Positions 9,720 to 20,581 of a stretch of 64,000 bases of DNA are shown here, piece by piece. A program made the position numbers and the translations under genes. Every line of letters begins with the position of its first letter. Positions within the stretch are counted from its first letter, which is position 1. The DNA comes from Odontocerum albicorne (lineage: Eukaryota; Arthropoda; Insecta; Trichoptera; Odontoceridae), in the NCBI GenBank assembly GCA_949825065.1, contig OX463862.1:20937071-21001070 (forward strand). The letters run 5' to 3'. The notes under the pieces were generated by a model. It searched no databases and was not told the origin of the DNA. It saw only the letters and a program-made list of their open reading frames with translations.

Positions 9720-10419
9720 CAGTGTTCCCCAACCGGTGGTCCGCGGCCCGGTGCCGGGCCGCAGAGACTTTCCTCCGGGCCGCAAACAGTATATCAAATT
9801 TCAATAAATTCGCCATGCAAAAATATTAAATATAGGATTTTTTTCGCTTGCACGTTGACTTGTATTTTTAGTAATTGTTAAATAAATATAATTGGTATGA
9901 TAATGCGACACGATGGTCGCTGGTTTTCTCATAATGGACAGTCATAAATCTTCTCAAATACACTTAGGGAGAACGGAAATATTTGTTCTTGGATAGTGAA
10001 CTCGGATGCAAAACCCTACCTAAATATATTTCCAAGAATTTCATAATATATAATTGTTTTCATTTTGGAATGGAATGGTGAGAGTAACAGTACATACAAG
10101 TAAAATAATGTCAGATACAGCACTGCAGCCAAGAATATCCAATATATTAGCAAAGATGCAACAGCAGGTTTCGCACTAGTTTGTTGAAAAAACCCCATTG
10201 TTTTTGTTAAATTTTAATTGTATCAGACAATGTTACAATTAGAATTGTTTAACTGTTATATGTTTATTTGTTAATTATAGTTACATATATCCATCTGTCA
10301 CAATATAAGATTAAAAAAATATTAAAAAAAAAAAACATTTTTATTTCAGTATTAGTGGTCCGCGAATTTTTTTTCCTTTTTTTACTGGTCTACAGGTCTA
10401 AAAAGGTTGGGGAACACTG
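9720..10419. mobile_element. Non-autonomous hAT-type transposon (700 bp)
   Basis: The element starts CAGTGTTCCCCAACC and ends GGTTGGGGAACACTG, a perfect 15 bp terminal inverted repeat. It is flanked by a perfect 8 bp duplication, GTCTATAT (9712-9719 and 10420-10427). An 8 bp target duplication and a CAGTG-type terminus are hAT hallmarks. The left subterminal region is GC-rich (GGTCCGCGGCCCGGTGCCG). No transposase can be read inside, so movement would need an enzyme supplied in trans. The intact duplication suggests a comparatively recent insertion. Confidence 0.9.
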
Positions 10420-10529
10420 GTCTATATCCACAAAATGGAAAGCATTAGCGTTGTTATGTACTTGTGCTCTAATGTTATATTTAAAATTGTAAATGTATTG
10501 TAGATAAGAAGTAAAATAGATTTTAAAAA

Positions 10530-10865
10530 ATTATAACTGACATTATAAAAAATAATTTAACGGACAATTTATACAGCGCCGATTAGAGAATAGATTTCCC
10601 GCAAGAGCGCTTCAGCTTTAAGATCAAATCCACTATTATAGAATATTAAAATAATCGATTGTTAAGAACATGAAGGTGGTTGTTGCGGACGTCGAATTGA
10701 TCACTTTGCGGCCATTTAATTGAGTATTTTGCGGTCGTTTAATTGAATATATGCTTACAAAAGTATATTACTTAAAAAAACCGCAGAAAATTAATCAAGG
10801 AAAAACACACTATAAAGAAACTTTTAAAGACCTTCCGATATGTGATAAAAAAAGTTCGGTTTTAG
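10530..10865 (-). repeat. Z-family fragments (3' end and 5' block)
   Basis: The terminal block is inverted at 10560-10640 (GACAATTTATACAGCGCC, then GCAAGAGCGCTTCAGC). A fragment resembling the 5' part (GACCTTCCGATATGTGATAA) lies at 10826-10850. The middle is replaced by unrelated sequence. Confidence 0.55.
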
Positions 10866-10985
10866 ATGTGTTTATGTGTGATGTATCTAAAGGGGAACTA
10901 AAATGACGGGTGGCAACCATTATTTAGATGTGGTTTATGTGTGATGTATCTAAAAGGGAACTAAAGTGACGGGTGGCAACCATTA
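10861..10985. repeat. 62 bp tandem duplication
   Basis: Two copies (10861-10922 and 10923-10985) share TTTATGTGTGATGTATCTAA and GTGACGGGTGGCAACCATTA with only a few differences. GTGACGGGTG resembles the end of the neighbouring MITE. Confidence 0.85.
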
Positions 10986-11042
10986 TTAAACATAATTATT
11001 TAACACTTAAATGAGAAAAAAAATCTACGTAATAAGTCTAAA

Positions 11043-11263
11043 TTAAAGTGACAGGCCTGTTACGCTTTACAAATGCATTGTCAAACTGTACTAAATACAT
11101 TGCTAACCAAGCGAAACATTTTACAATCTATGGAATAAAACTAACAAAAGAACTCAATACGAACCGACCATAAAATTCTTAAAATGTTTTGCTATATAAG
11201 CTTGGTAAGCAATGTGTTGCGTACACTTTGAGGATTTCAAGTGGAACACACCTGTCACTTTAA
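11043..11263. mobile_element. MITE with TTAA flanks (about 213 bp)
   Basis: Both ends abut TTAA (11043-11046 and 11260-11263). The termini AGTGACAGGCCTGTTAC and the inverted AGTGACAGGTGTGTTCC match over about 17 bp with three mismatches. TTAA target sites are characteristic of piggyBac-type elements, although some other superfamilies also use them. No coding region is present. A related CACCTGTCACTTGAAAC lies at 11562, outside the element. Confidence 0.65.
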
Positions 11264-11269
11264 TTAAAG

Positions 11270-11740
11270 TTTTTGTGTACAATTTTTAACATTTAAATGT
11301 TAAATCATTATATTTAAAAATTCTACAATACCAAATCAATTAATATTGACAATAATTGTTAACTTTGGCACATATTTAAAACTTCTCGTTCAGTAGCAAT
11401 ATTTAAAACCATGTCTTCCGTACAATGATTCTCGAACGAAAAAAATGTTTGATGCTTTGCACCACTTTTGGTATTCAATATTAATGTAAAACTGTTTCGT
11501 GTCTTGCTGTATTTAAAGTTGGCTTCCTACACTATTGTTCGTCTTAAATTCAAGTTAATTTCACCTGTCACTTGAAACGATTGAGGTTTTGTTTCTTAGG
11601 ATCGAGTACATTATCTTTGACACGGATTGACAGCTCCTCAGGACCGCTGATGAAGCTGTCACAGGAAGACATTGATGGGTCTCGCGGGATATCATCCCTT
11701 TATTGAATGTCGATTTGTGGCATTATCAAAGTATTATATT
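11270..11740. other. Unassigned DNA
   Basis: No gene is seen. A CACCTGTCACTTGAAAC block at 11562 resembles the MITE terminus. Confidence 0.4.
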
Positions 11741-11745
11741 GATAG

Positions 11746-12324
11746 TGTAGGATACCTACCTAGTAAATAAATAATTGTCAAAATAATAAGTGAATTGTTA
11801 AAAAACAAATAAATTAAATTAATTATTGTTAATAATAAACATACAGGGTCAATGACCGATGAAGCATTCATATAGTGTCACACGCTACGGACAACAACAA
11901 TGTTTACTATTTTGTAGTATCTGCGACTCGCCTAGCCATCTCCAAATACAAATAAATAATCTACCGCCGATCCATGCGCCAGAGCAAGACAGAATATGTA
12001 TTGCGAACTGGTTCACTCAGTGGTATAAATTGTCCGCACGCCGAGAATTAAATATATTATTATTGTCATTCGTTCAACTGTCAAGACTTGTTATTTATTT
12101 TACCCGCTGTCCACTTATCGTTTTATATCCGCATTCCTGAGTCTATATTCATTGAATACAAATCAAGATCATCATGACTTATAGAGATAAGCAATCCGCT
12201 ATATTGATGACTCTGAACGAGAAGCAACGCAGAATCAACTAAAACGAAGATAACGATGTCGATATCAAAATCATCAGCACGTTCTAATAGGACACACGCT
12301 ACATTGATAACGACCATCGTTACA
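11746..12324. mobile_element. Probable solo LTR related to the copy at 9.0 kb
   Basis: Starts TGTAGGATACCTACC and shares CATACAGGGTCAATGACCGA, TTTTACCCGCTGTCCACTT and ATCCGCATTCCTGAGTC with the first solo LTR. ATAG flanks the left end (11742-11745) and follows CGTTACA at the right (12325-12328). The homologous right end of the first copy aligns earlier (about 12200), so the last 120 bp may be a partial repeat or a longer LTR variant. The right boundary is therefore uncertain. Internal 93- and 64-codon frames are incidental. Confidence 0.6.
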
Positions 12325-12499
12325 ATAGTAAAGAAATATCGATATTGTAAAAACCAAGCAATCTAAAGCAATACTCAATTTTAGCAGGGCTAAGTATTGG
12401 GAAACAAAGTAAATGGGTCACTAAAACATATATACGAATACTCGAATCGGATAATATCTAAATATGTTAAGATGATCACAAGCGTGTTAAGATGATAAG

Positions 12500-12900
12500 A
12501 TGATAGCGAGCAAAACATGGCTGTTGAAATGGACTGAGAGGAACCGAATGAATACTTTAAAAATGCGTGCATTGAGAAGAATACATTGAGGGACAATGTA
12601 TGACAGAATATGGAATGAACTGATAAGGGATGAATATGAACTTAAAACTGATGTGTTAAATGAGATGAAGAGCACATTGAGATAGTTTGGGCATGTGGAA
12701 CGAATTAATGAAGAAAGACTAACAAAACAAATATGTTAAGCGCAAATTTGAGTAGAAGGCGAGGAAGATATTCTGAAAGAAGGAAATGCTGAAAATCTGA
12801 GAAATCGTAAAAGTTGCATGAGAAGGTGTATGGATACAGAAAAGGCTAACAATGTGTGTCGAAATAGGAAAGTCTGGCGTTCTATTCTTTAAAAATCGTG
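12500..12900 (+). pseudogene. RT-A LINE: reverse-transcriptase C-terminal pseudogene
   Basis: Translation in shifting frames gives ALRRI, a stop, GTMYDRIWNELIRDEYE, then FGHVERINEERLTKQI, EGRRGRYSEKEM and a terminal GKSGVL-like segment. LRRxxG, FGHVERM and RGRPRKTW blocks in this order are the classic C-terminal tail of LINE reverse transcriptases. Stops and frameshifts make it inactive. The palm domain with its YxDD motif is missing, so the copy is heavily 5' truncated. Confidence 0.75.
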
Positions 12901-12929
12901 TGGGGGTATGATTGTTTGCACGAGTAGTA

Positions 12930-13790
12930 TTGGGTTATTCGGAAAGTAGTTTCTTATTTTTAACCCAAATTCACAAGCGAAATCGCACGAAATGCACGTT
13001 GACGGTGGTTTTCGATATTTTCAGAATCTTAGCCTTTTTGTGTTATAAAACTTGAAACCTTGATTTACTCCTCATGAATGTAAACAGACTTAAAGAGTAA
13101 AGACCATCGTCGACTATCGTATCACCATAACGGAATTTACTGCATCGTTGCAATATTTAATTGTTTCAATATTTGTGTTCACGGTTATACGAGTACATTT
13201 TCCAGTCCATTTAGTGGGCTTATTGTCATACATCAATTTCTTCTAACCATCCAGCTCACTTTGGATTTATTAAACTGTGCAATCCATGATAGATTTTACA
13301 AACAAAATTCTATGACATATAATATATTCATATAAATTTATGTAAAAAAATATTGATAAATTACTAATCTATAATATATCAATAATGGTAAAACAAGAGG
13401 AAGGAATTCGCTAAAGAATAAGAAAGGGAATCAAAGGAAAAATAGAATGAAAGGATATTTTGAGTGATGTGATATCTTTTTTACGGTCTTTTAAGCGTAA
13501 ATAAAGATGGTGCACATCTGATAAATTTTGGAAGTTTGTTCCAGTCGCGCCGGGTCAACTGCAAATGAAAATGTGTTAAATGCAGTGTGATGTGACACAC
13601 ATTCATCAACTTGATAAACAGTAACACTCATTTACATATGCATATATCACGCTAATCAAACCCCTCACATTTCATCCCTCCAGACAGATCAAAAAGTCCA
13701 CCCCATAATGTGCCGCACTTAATCATCAAAAACATACCATACAAAATTGGCTACAAATCATTCCTCCTGCAAACCCAAGTATTCCAGCTC
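12930..13790. other. Mostly unassigned DNA with a mariner-like terminus
   Basis: ATTGGGTTATTCGGAAAGTA at 12939-12958 resembles a mariner terminal repeat (pattern TTGGGTTGTCCGGAAAGTA), but no transposase follows. The rest has no recognised feature. Confidence 0.35.
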
Positions 13791-13796
13791 CTCTCG

Positions 13797-14030
13797 CAAC
13801 AACCGCCGTTGCTGGACCTCGCAGTCGAGGATCCCCTCGCCATTCCAACGGCAATACAGTTTGAAAGCGAAATTGTGTCGTGGAGGTTTTCGTTTATTTC
13901 TTCTTCATTTTTTCTCTCCTAAAGTGAGTGAACTGTTGCACCCCAGCAAACCACCGAATACATCGGTGTACTAGATCCGATGGCACACCTGAACTGAGAC
14001 GACCGGCATGTTTTTTCACACCGCAACAAC
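13797..14030 (-). mobile_element. SINE2 copy
   Basis: Contains inverted SINE2 blocks: CGAGGATCCCCTCGCCATTC, TGTCGTGGAGGTTTTCG, AGTGAACTGTTGCACCCCAG and ATCCGATGGCACACCTGAAC. The overlapping 70- and 75-codon frames are incidental reads through the SINE. Confidence 0.7.
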
Positions 14031-14039
14031 AACCACGCT

Positions 14040-14120
14040 CAGATTGACTACCTAAAATTGTTACCCCCTTTTGCCTTTATTGGATTCGGCACCCCATGGG
14101 AGCCAAATAGGCATTTATTC
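14040..14120 (-). pseudogene. CR1-like LINE C-terminal scrap with a 34 bp direct repeat
   Basis: On the minus strand one frame reads CLFGSHGVPNPIKAKGGNNF. This parallels AYLAPITYNGVPTSIKVKVG of the LINE end at 4.8 kb. The unit with CATGGGAGCCAAATAGGCAT is directly repeated (about 14074-14107 and 14108-14141). Confidence 0.5.
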
Positions 14121-14124
14121 GGCA

Positions 14125-14325
14125 TGTCATGGGAGCCAAATAGGCATTTATTTGTAGTTTGTCTTGCCTTGGTAAGTTTTCTGCGGTTTGTTTCGGGGAA
14201 GTCTCCACCATTTTCCTATTCGTAGACTCTACTTATATATTTATTTTGTAATACTCGTATTTAAAATCTGTCAATAATGGTGAGTTTGAATTCAGATCTA
14301 GAGCGCCCTTGAGAAGGGCCTTTAC
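14125..14325 (+). repeat. Z-family copy
   Basis: Recognised by TTTGTAGTTTGTCTTGCCTT, GGTAAGTTTTCTGCGG, an AATCTGTCAATAATGGTGAG block and AGAGCGCCCTTGAGAAGGG. Confidence 0.7.
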
Positions 14326-14687
14326 CGCATTAGGTAAAAAGGACTTGATAAACGGTTTTGGATAATGAAGGAAAATATATGGGGGAAGGACTGGTGAAAC
14401 CTGACAAGCCTTTTTAATATATGTTAAATAAAACACGTGTTCGAATTTCCCTTACAGATTTCGTCCTTTTTATTCAATGTATAAAAACGATGTAAGGTAT
14501 GAGTGATTTGAGCAAGGATAATATTGACATTGAGAATTCAAATATGTTTTTTTCTTTTTCAAATATTTACTCTGTATGTAGACGATACAAATTAAATCAA
14601 TTTTAAGAGGATCGTTGTATCTAGTAAAATACTTCTAAAGTTTACTCGTGGAACAATAGTTATTTGTGGGTTTGATTTTTTATTTAT

Positions 14688-14885
14688 TCTGATGTCCTCG
14701 CGGCTGGGCTCGCCTTTTATTGGTAGGGTGTATCTCGACTGGGGGGATGTTATGAGATGAGCCCAAAACTTTTGATAGCTTCTCTCCTTAATATATTTTT
14801 TGCTTCTTATATTGAGATATATGTGCGATTTCGTAATGTATTTATATATGCCAATAATATGTTGCTTTATACAATTGGAGAGTAA
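14688..14885 (+). repeat. Y-family copy
   Basis: Contains GATGTCCTCGCGGCTGGGCT, CTTTTATTGGTAGGGTGTAT, GGATGTTATGAGATGAGCCC and an ATATGTTGCTTTATA end. It is among the best-preserved Y copies. Confidence 0.75.
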
Positions 14886-15059
14886 AATATTACAAAACAT
14901 TGCTGCGAACATCGCTTCAACAAAAGTCTGAGGAAAGTAAGAAATATGAGAACAAGAAAGTATATATGACGAGATTTATGGGTGTGAATAATTGATACAT
15001 AGTATGTGGAAGAAGAACGTGGAGATCTGTCTTCTTAGTGTACTTTAAAAGGGACTTCG

Positions 15060-15540
15060 TTCGGATTGGATATGTTTTCCGGAAAGAAATGTCGTATTTC
15101 TAGAATATTTCTAGAATAATCAAATTTAACTTCATTTCAACGTGCGGAATGTATATTACTGTAAAAGTGAATAGTTTAGCGTATTTTTTCAGCAAATTTT
15201 TACCGAAATTACTTGAGCGAGTTATGATGATATTTTGGATATATTTTTATTGTTGCAGAAAAAAATGCAACATGACTAAAAATATATTTATAGCGTATGG
15301 CAACGATGCAATAAGTGATCATGTGAGTCAAGTATGGTCTAAATACTCCGAAATGGTGATAAAATATACGATGATGGTGTTACCATGGAAGGCTGATTAC
15401 CACTAATGACGACTAAATCAAGGTTTTGATAGAGAATAACTAGCATTCTGTGATGCGATATTTTGCCGAGATACTGAAAATGTCGAAAACCATAGTCCAC
15501 GAGCAATATGCGCAATTTTACATTTGAATTAATTCTAAAA
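15060..15540 (+). pseudogene. mariner 5' end and transposase N-terminal fragment
   Basis: TTTTCCGGAAAGAAATGTCG at 15076 could be the 5' terminal repeat. Downstream the reading TKNIFIAYGNDAISDHVSQV gives the first helix-turn-helix. After a frameshift, codons for a TDDDQI-like segment and a CRDTENVENHSPR-like remnant follow. It is the same lineage as the fragments at 1.5 and 27.3 kb. The catalytic domain is absent. Confidence 0.6.
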
Positions 15541-15599
15541 AAAAAAAAAAAAATTCCAGACAACCTCATTTGATAAAAATATGGTAGTTATAAAAATCC

Positions 15600-15960
15600 A
15601 AGTTCTTTACATCCACAATACTCCCCCTTTATAGTGAGGTAAGGAAATAATAAGAAATATTTCATCATTCCCCTCTTTCTGCGCTGAAACATTTGCCCGA
15701 GGAGTAAATATTGGATTTAATTTTCCACTTTTGCAGCTTTCGACTGACTTTGAAATGTGTCTTTTAAATTGAAAACCTTGAGAAAATAAGAGAAAGGGAG
15801 GTAATGTCAACATTACGTGGAAGACAACGCTTCAACAAAAAAATCACCCGCTACGTTGACTTAACATTTACAGCCAGTGAAAAGTGACATGATTAAAATT
15901 AACTTTTTTTTTTAATAAATATGTAGTAATGTCTTAGGAAAGGAAGAACCATTTCTAATT
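15600..15960. other. Unassigned DNA
   Basis: No feature is recognised. Confidence 0.4.
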
Positions 15961-15989
15961 ATTTTATATAAAGACATCGCGTAGTAAAA

Positions 15990-16345
15990 GTGGATGGTAA
16001 AAAAAGTACAGTATACGAGTTATGAATTGCGTTATGAATTGCTGCTGCACCCCGCATATTCACCCGACCTGGCGGCTCCCTGCGATTTCTTCTTATTCCC
16101 AAACATGAAGAAATGCCTCCCAAGAAAAAAAAAATCCTCAAATGAGGAGGTCATCCTCGAGACAGAGGCGTATTTTGCAGAGTTCGGCAATTCCTATTTT
16201 TTGGAAGGGTTAAAAAATAGTAGGGACGTTGGGAAAAGTGTATATCCCTAAAAGAGGACTATGTTGAAAAATAAATAATTTGTTTTTGAAAAAAAATGGC
16301 TTCTTCATTCCTAACGCGGGTACTTATTGAACCGCCCTCGTATTT
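15990..16345 (+). pseudogene. mariner transposase C-terminus and 3' end
   Basis: The frame from about 16030 to 16251 reads LLLHPAYSPDLAAPCDFFLF, then PNMKKCLPRKKKSSNEEV and ETEAYFAEFGNSYFLEGLK. HPPYSPDLAPSDFFLF contains the third catalytic aspartate of the DD34D triad. The NEEVIxETEAYFAExxxxYFLEGIKKLexRW run is the normal end of mariner transposases, and here the RW is replaced. The 3' side ends with a terminus-like CTTATTGAACCGCCCTCGTA. The N-terminal two thirds are missing. Confidence 0.8.
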
Positions 16346-16439
16346 TTCCTCTAAAAATATATATTTTAGCAGCGAGTAGGGTCTGGATATATATACTTTA
16401 GATCGTGTGTTTTATTGATAGATTATTTCAAGTTTTATA

Positions 16440-16815
16440 TAAGTTATAAAAAAAATTTATTGGCCAACCTTCCTAACGATAAGGACTCGCTACTTAAAAT
16501 AAAAACAACAACATTTATGTAACAAATTAAATTAAAAAAAATTAAAATGATCATCATTCTAATAGTAATAACAATAATAAAATGACAATTTATAAAGCGA
16601 TGTGTTAAGAGTAGAATCTTGTGAAAGATTTTCTGATTCGGATTCGAACCCACTTTTAATTATCAAATTAAAAAAACTACAAAATAAATATTTATAAATT
16701 GAGTATAAATATAGGAATATTTTATAAGGTACTTCTCGCATCAACATATGATTAGAAAAAAACACATTCGGTAAAACAACCACAGAAAACTTACCATAGG
16801 AAGAGTTATTTCTTC
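16440..16815 (-). repeat. Z-family copy
   Basis: Inverted blocks: AAAATGACAATTTATAAAGC, GATTCGAACCCACTTTTAAT (the inverted GGGTTCGAA box), ATATTTATAAATTGAG and AACCACAGAAAACTTACC. Confidence 0.7.
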
Positions 16816-16819
16816 CTAA

Positions 16820-17890
16820 TACATCAGTCATTCATCCTTAATAGCACCGTATGCACCGTTACAGCATTTTCAGCTCTTTTTAGTGAGTTTCCATGTCCAC
16901 GTTTCACTCACATACATCAATTTGGCAGTAATGTTGTGAACTGTATTCTTAATAGATTTTTCCACTATTCGGTTAAAGTATAAATATTTTAGTGCCTCAT
17001 TGACTTCATTTCCTATTGCCACCTTGCTCACCTTGTAACTTAATTAAACATTAAGTATTTGAAAAAAAACCTCGGATGACTTTCACCAGAGATTTCGAGT
17101 TCTGTTTTCTATATTACCAAAATAAATATTAGAGTATGGTAACATAATTCCATATGCCAACAACTATCATACGAGCTAGACTTGTTCGAGTGTTGTTGCC
17201 AATTTATGTTTTCCGTAGTACTGCTCACACGTGCTTTGAAGTCCCATGGGCTTAGTGCCCACTTCAGTGGTTTTAAGACCGATTGCTCTTCAATATATCC
17301 GAATCAAGAGTTCGGATATGTTGAAGGATATCTACCCTACGTATGAAAAAAAAAATGAAAATATATTGTATAATTGTTAGATTTTTTAGAATGTCCAATA
17401 TTTAGGAAAGGTTTCTTAGCTAAGCTGAAAGGTGTAAAACTGGGTTTTTACGTCTTTTTTATTAACTCGACTTCGGACGTATATGTCCAACAGGGTGACT
17501 TTATAGACCATGTTTATTTCTATTAAAATCTGTCTCTTAAAAGTTATTATCCTGTATTCTAGTTCCTCCTGATGAAGCAACTGTGCTAACTTTTGAAGAC
17601 ATTGTAAGCCAAGTAAGAATAAATCCTTTATATTACGGTTAAACCAGCCCATGGAGTAACTAGGATAAAAAAACATAAAGTAATGACTTTTATAACAATA
17701 GGCGGCCCGACCCGACTAGAAGGAATTGGATGTATCAATGACAATTGTTATACGTTGATGTTTCTTCGCCACCGTTTCAACGCGGAAGATCTTTCTTAGC
17801 GGGTGTACACAGATTGAACTGATAGATGCTTGACAATGCTTAATCAAAGACATAATATACGGATTTCTACTGTTGATGTCCTAATGTCGG
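16820..17890. other. Unassigned intergenic DNA
   Basis: About 1 kb with no recognised repeat. An 86-codon minus-strand frame (17416-17676) has no recognisable domain. The 16850-17040 part faintly resembles minus-strand RT-A debris (CCATGTCCACGTTTCACTCA, ATACATCAATTTGGCAG). Confidence 0.35.
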
Positions 17891-17894
17891 GGAA

Positions 17895-18425
17895 TAGGCT
17901 TGTTCTAAGTGTTCGAGATAAGGGTGGCGTGTGTCATCAGATTCCGGAAGCATTTGAAGACAACCCTTTTTAGAAGGTTTATCAAAACTTTTAAATATAT
18001 ATGAACACTGCACACATACACTACACTACGCTTTAAGCAGAATGTATTTTTGTCAAATATCGAAAGATCTACATAAGCATTTTTTGTAGTTCGTCTTCCT
18101 TAGGTAAGTTTTTTAAAGTTTTCTTAGGTAATATGTTTTCACTACATATAATGATTTTTTAAAAATAGGATTCCAGCCTGGTTAACACTTAGGGCTTATA
18201 AAAACATCTTTCTGGTTGGTTGGAAGAGATTGCAACATGGCAATAAACTCGACAGGTTAAAAAAAAAAAAAAGATTGAGGAAGTACACAATCTAACGGCC
18301 GCAACAACAACCTTCTTACCCTTAACAATCGACTGTATTATATGACAAGAGGAATCGATTTCCGAGATAAAGCACCCTTGTGGAGAGTCTATTCTCTAAT
18401 CGGTGTTATATAAATTGTCCGTTTA
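17895..18425 (+). repeat. Z-family copy carrying a nested SINE1 tail
   Basis: The 5' part has GAAGACAACCC, ATATATATGAACACTGCACA, ATATCGAAAGATCTACA and TTCTTAGGTAATATGTTTT. A SINE1 piece interrupts it (about 18165-18255, with ACATCTTTCTGGTTGGTTGG). Z resumes at GAGGAAGTACACAATCTAAC and ends with AAGCACCCTTGTGGAGAGTC and CTCTAATCGGTGTTATATAA. Confidence 0.7.
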
Positions 18426-18660
18426 TTTATTTCAATAAAAAAATAAATAATGAAAATAATGAAAAAAATTCAGTAAAAACAACAAAAAAATGGTTATGCG
18501 AGTTCAACAGTGTAGATAAATGGGATGCTGACAGAATGATCAACAAGTGCACTCTCAAGAGATCAAATAATATAAAAATGTTGCACGAAGTTACTTCTTC
18601 GAAATGCAGGATCTCCTCTGCAACATGGATTTTAATCATTATTTACTTACGCGAATTTTA

Positions 18661-19070
18661 AGGGGTGTGTCAAATTTCCACTAACTTATCTATAGTATTT
18701 AAGGGGTGTATCATATTTCCACTAACTTATCTATAGTATTTAAGGGGTGTATCATATTTCCACTAACTTATCTATAGTATTTAAGGGGTGTATCATATTT
18801 CCACCAACTTATCTATAGTATTTAAGGGGTGTATCATATTTCCACCAACTTATCTATAGTATTTAAGGGGTGTATCTTATTTCCACTAACTTATCTATAG
18901 TATTTAAGGGGTGTATCATATTTCCACTAACTTATCTATAGTATTTAAGGGGTGTATCATATTTCCACTAACTTATCTATAGTATTTAAGGGGTGTATCA
19001 TATTTCCACTAACTTATCTATAGTATTTAAGGGGCGTATCATATTTCCACTAACTTATCTATAGTATTTA
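18661..19070. repeat. Minisatellite, 41 bp x 10
   Basis: Ten head-to-tail 41 bp units contain AGGGGTGTATCATATTTCCA and CTTATCTATAGTATTTA. Units differ by single substitutions only, indicating recent amplification or homogenisation. Unit length is constant at every junction checked. Confidence 0.97.
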
Positions 19071-19196
19071 AGCATAGATAATCAAGCAGTATAAGTTCAT
19101 GTAAATGTTATTCGTTTTAACACATTTTTTAAGTTCCAGGAAGCAGGATTCTAAAAATTACTGTTGAGAAAAAGTAATATGAAAAAAAAAACTGAG

Positions 19197-19364
19197 AAGA
19201 ACAAGACATTAGCTTGAGGGTAGATTCTTACGAGACCTAAGAACAAGACATTAGCTTGAGGGTAGATTCTTACGAGACCTAAGAACAAGACATTAGCTTG
19301 AGGGTAGATTCTTACGAGACCTAAGAACAAGACATTAGCTTGAGGGTAGATTCTTACGAGACCT
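19197..19364. repeat. Minisatellite, 42 bp x 4
   Basis: Four identical 42 bp units contain AAGAACAAGACATTAGCTTG and GGGTAGATTCTTACGAGACC. The perfect identity means very recent expansion or an assembly-level copy. Confidence 0.97.
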
Positions 19365-19788
19365 AAGAAAAATCAACACCGAATACTGGAGGTAAAACAT
19401 AAATATTCAACAGTCTGGTGGGATGTCAAACACAAAGTCAGGGTTCTTCAAATGGTGTAATCATCATGAACAAGTAATTATTACCGAAATTTAATGAATC
19501 TTGAGGACATTTCTTAACGCTCAGTTATTTTTTGACACTCACTAGGTATGTACGAGTATATATGAAAAACTTTATTTATTAATACAAAAAAAAAACAATT
19601 TAAATTCTTTCAAATAACGGTATACATTATTCTTTTCATGTACCGTATTCGAATTGTGTTGTTATTCTAATTTTTGTTTAATAAACGTTACTGTGATATG
19701 TAAATGGAAAGATATGTGTCCTATATTTTCTCGTATTCATATAATATATAAATCTTATTCCCTCTTTTCCTTTAAATTTTCATTTGTA

Positions 19789-20581
19789 GAAATTGTCACC
19801 TTTATTAAAATAATAATAACAAAATGACAATTTACATAGCGCCATTTAGAGAGCACACTCTCCTCATCAAATTGTCACCTTTATTAAAATAATAATAACA
19901 AAATGACGATTTACATAGCGCCATTCAGAGAGCACACTCTCCTCATCAAATTGTCACCTTTATTAAAATAATAATAACAAAATGACGATTTACATAGCGC
20001 CATTTAGAGAGCACACTCTACTCACCAAATTGTCACCTTTATCAAAATAATAATAATAACAAAATGACGATTTACATCGCGCCATTTAGAGAGCACACTC
20101 TACTCACCAAATTGTCACCTTTATTAAAATAATAATAACAAAATGACGATTTACATAGCGCCATTTAGAGAGCACACTCTCCTCATCAAATTGTCACCTT
20201 TATTAAAATAATAATAACAAAATGACGATTTACATAGCGCCATTTAGAGAGCACACTCTACTCACCAAATTGTCACCTTTATTAAAATAATAATAACAAA
20301 ATGACGATTTACATAGCGCCATTTAGAGAGCACACTCTACTCACCAAATTGTCACCTTTATTAAAATAATAATAACAAAATGACGATTTACATAGCGCGA
20401 TTTAGAGAGCACACTCTCCTCATCAAATTGTCACCTTTATTAAAATAATAATAACAAAATGACGATTTACATAGCGCCATTTAGAGAGCACACTCTCCTC
20501 ATCAAATTGTCACCTTTATTAAAATAATAATAACAAAATGACGATTTACATAGCGCCATTTAGAGAGCATACTCTCCTCAT
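19789..20581 (-). repeat. Minisatellite, 79 bp x 10, derived from the Z-family end
   Basis: Ten units contain AAATTGTCACCTTTATTAAA, AAAATGACGATTTACATAGC and GCCATTTAGAGAGCACACTC. One unit has an extra ATA (82 bp). The unit is the inverted terminal block of the Z repeat (CTCTAAATGGCGCTATGTAA, then a run of ATT). The rest of that Z copy follows at 20582-20770, so the array is an in-situ expansion of one Z end. Confidence 0.95.

Noticed and set aside
18661..20581. Regularly repeated units that might suggest a CRISPR array
   Set aside because: Units are directly adjacent with no unique spacers, in an animal-type genome. They are minisatellites.
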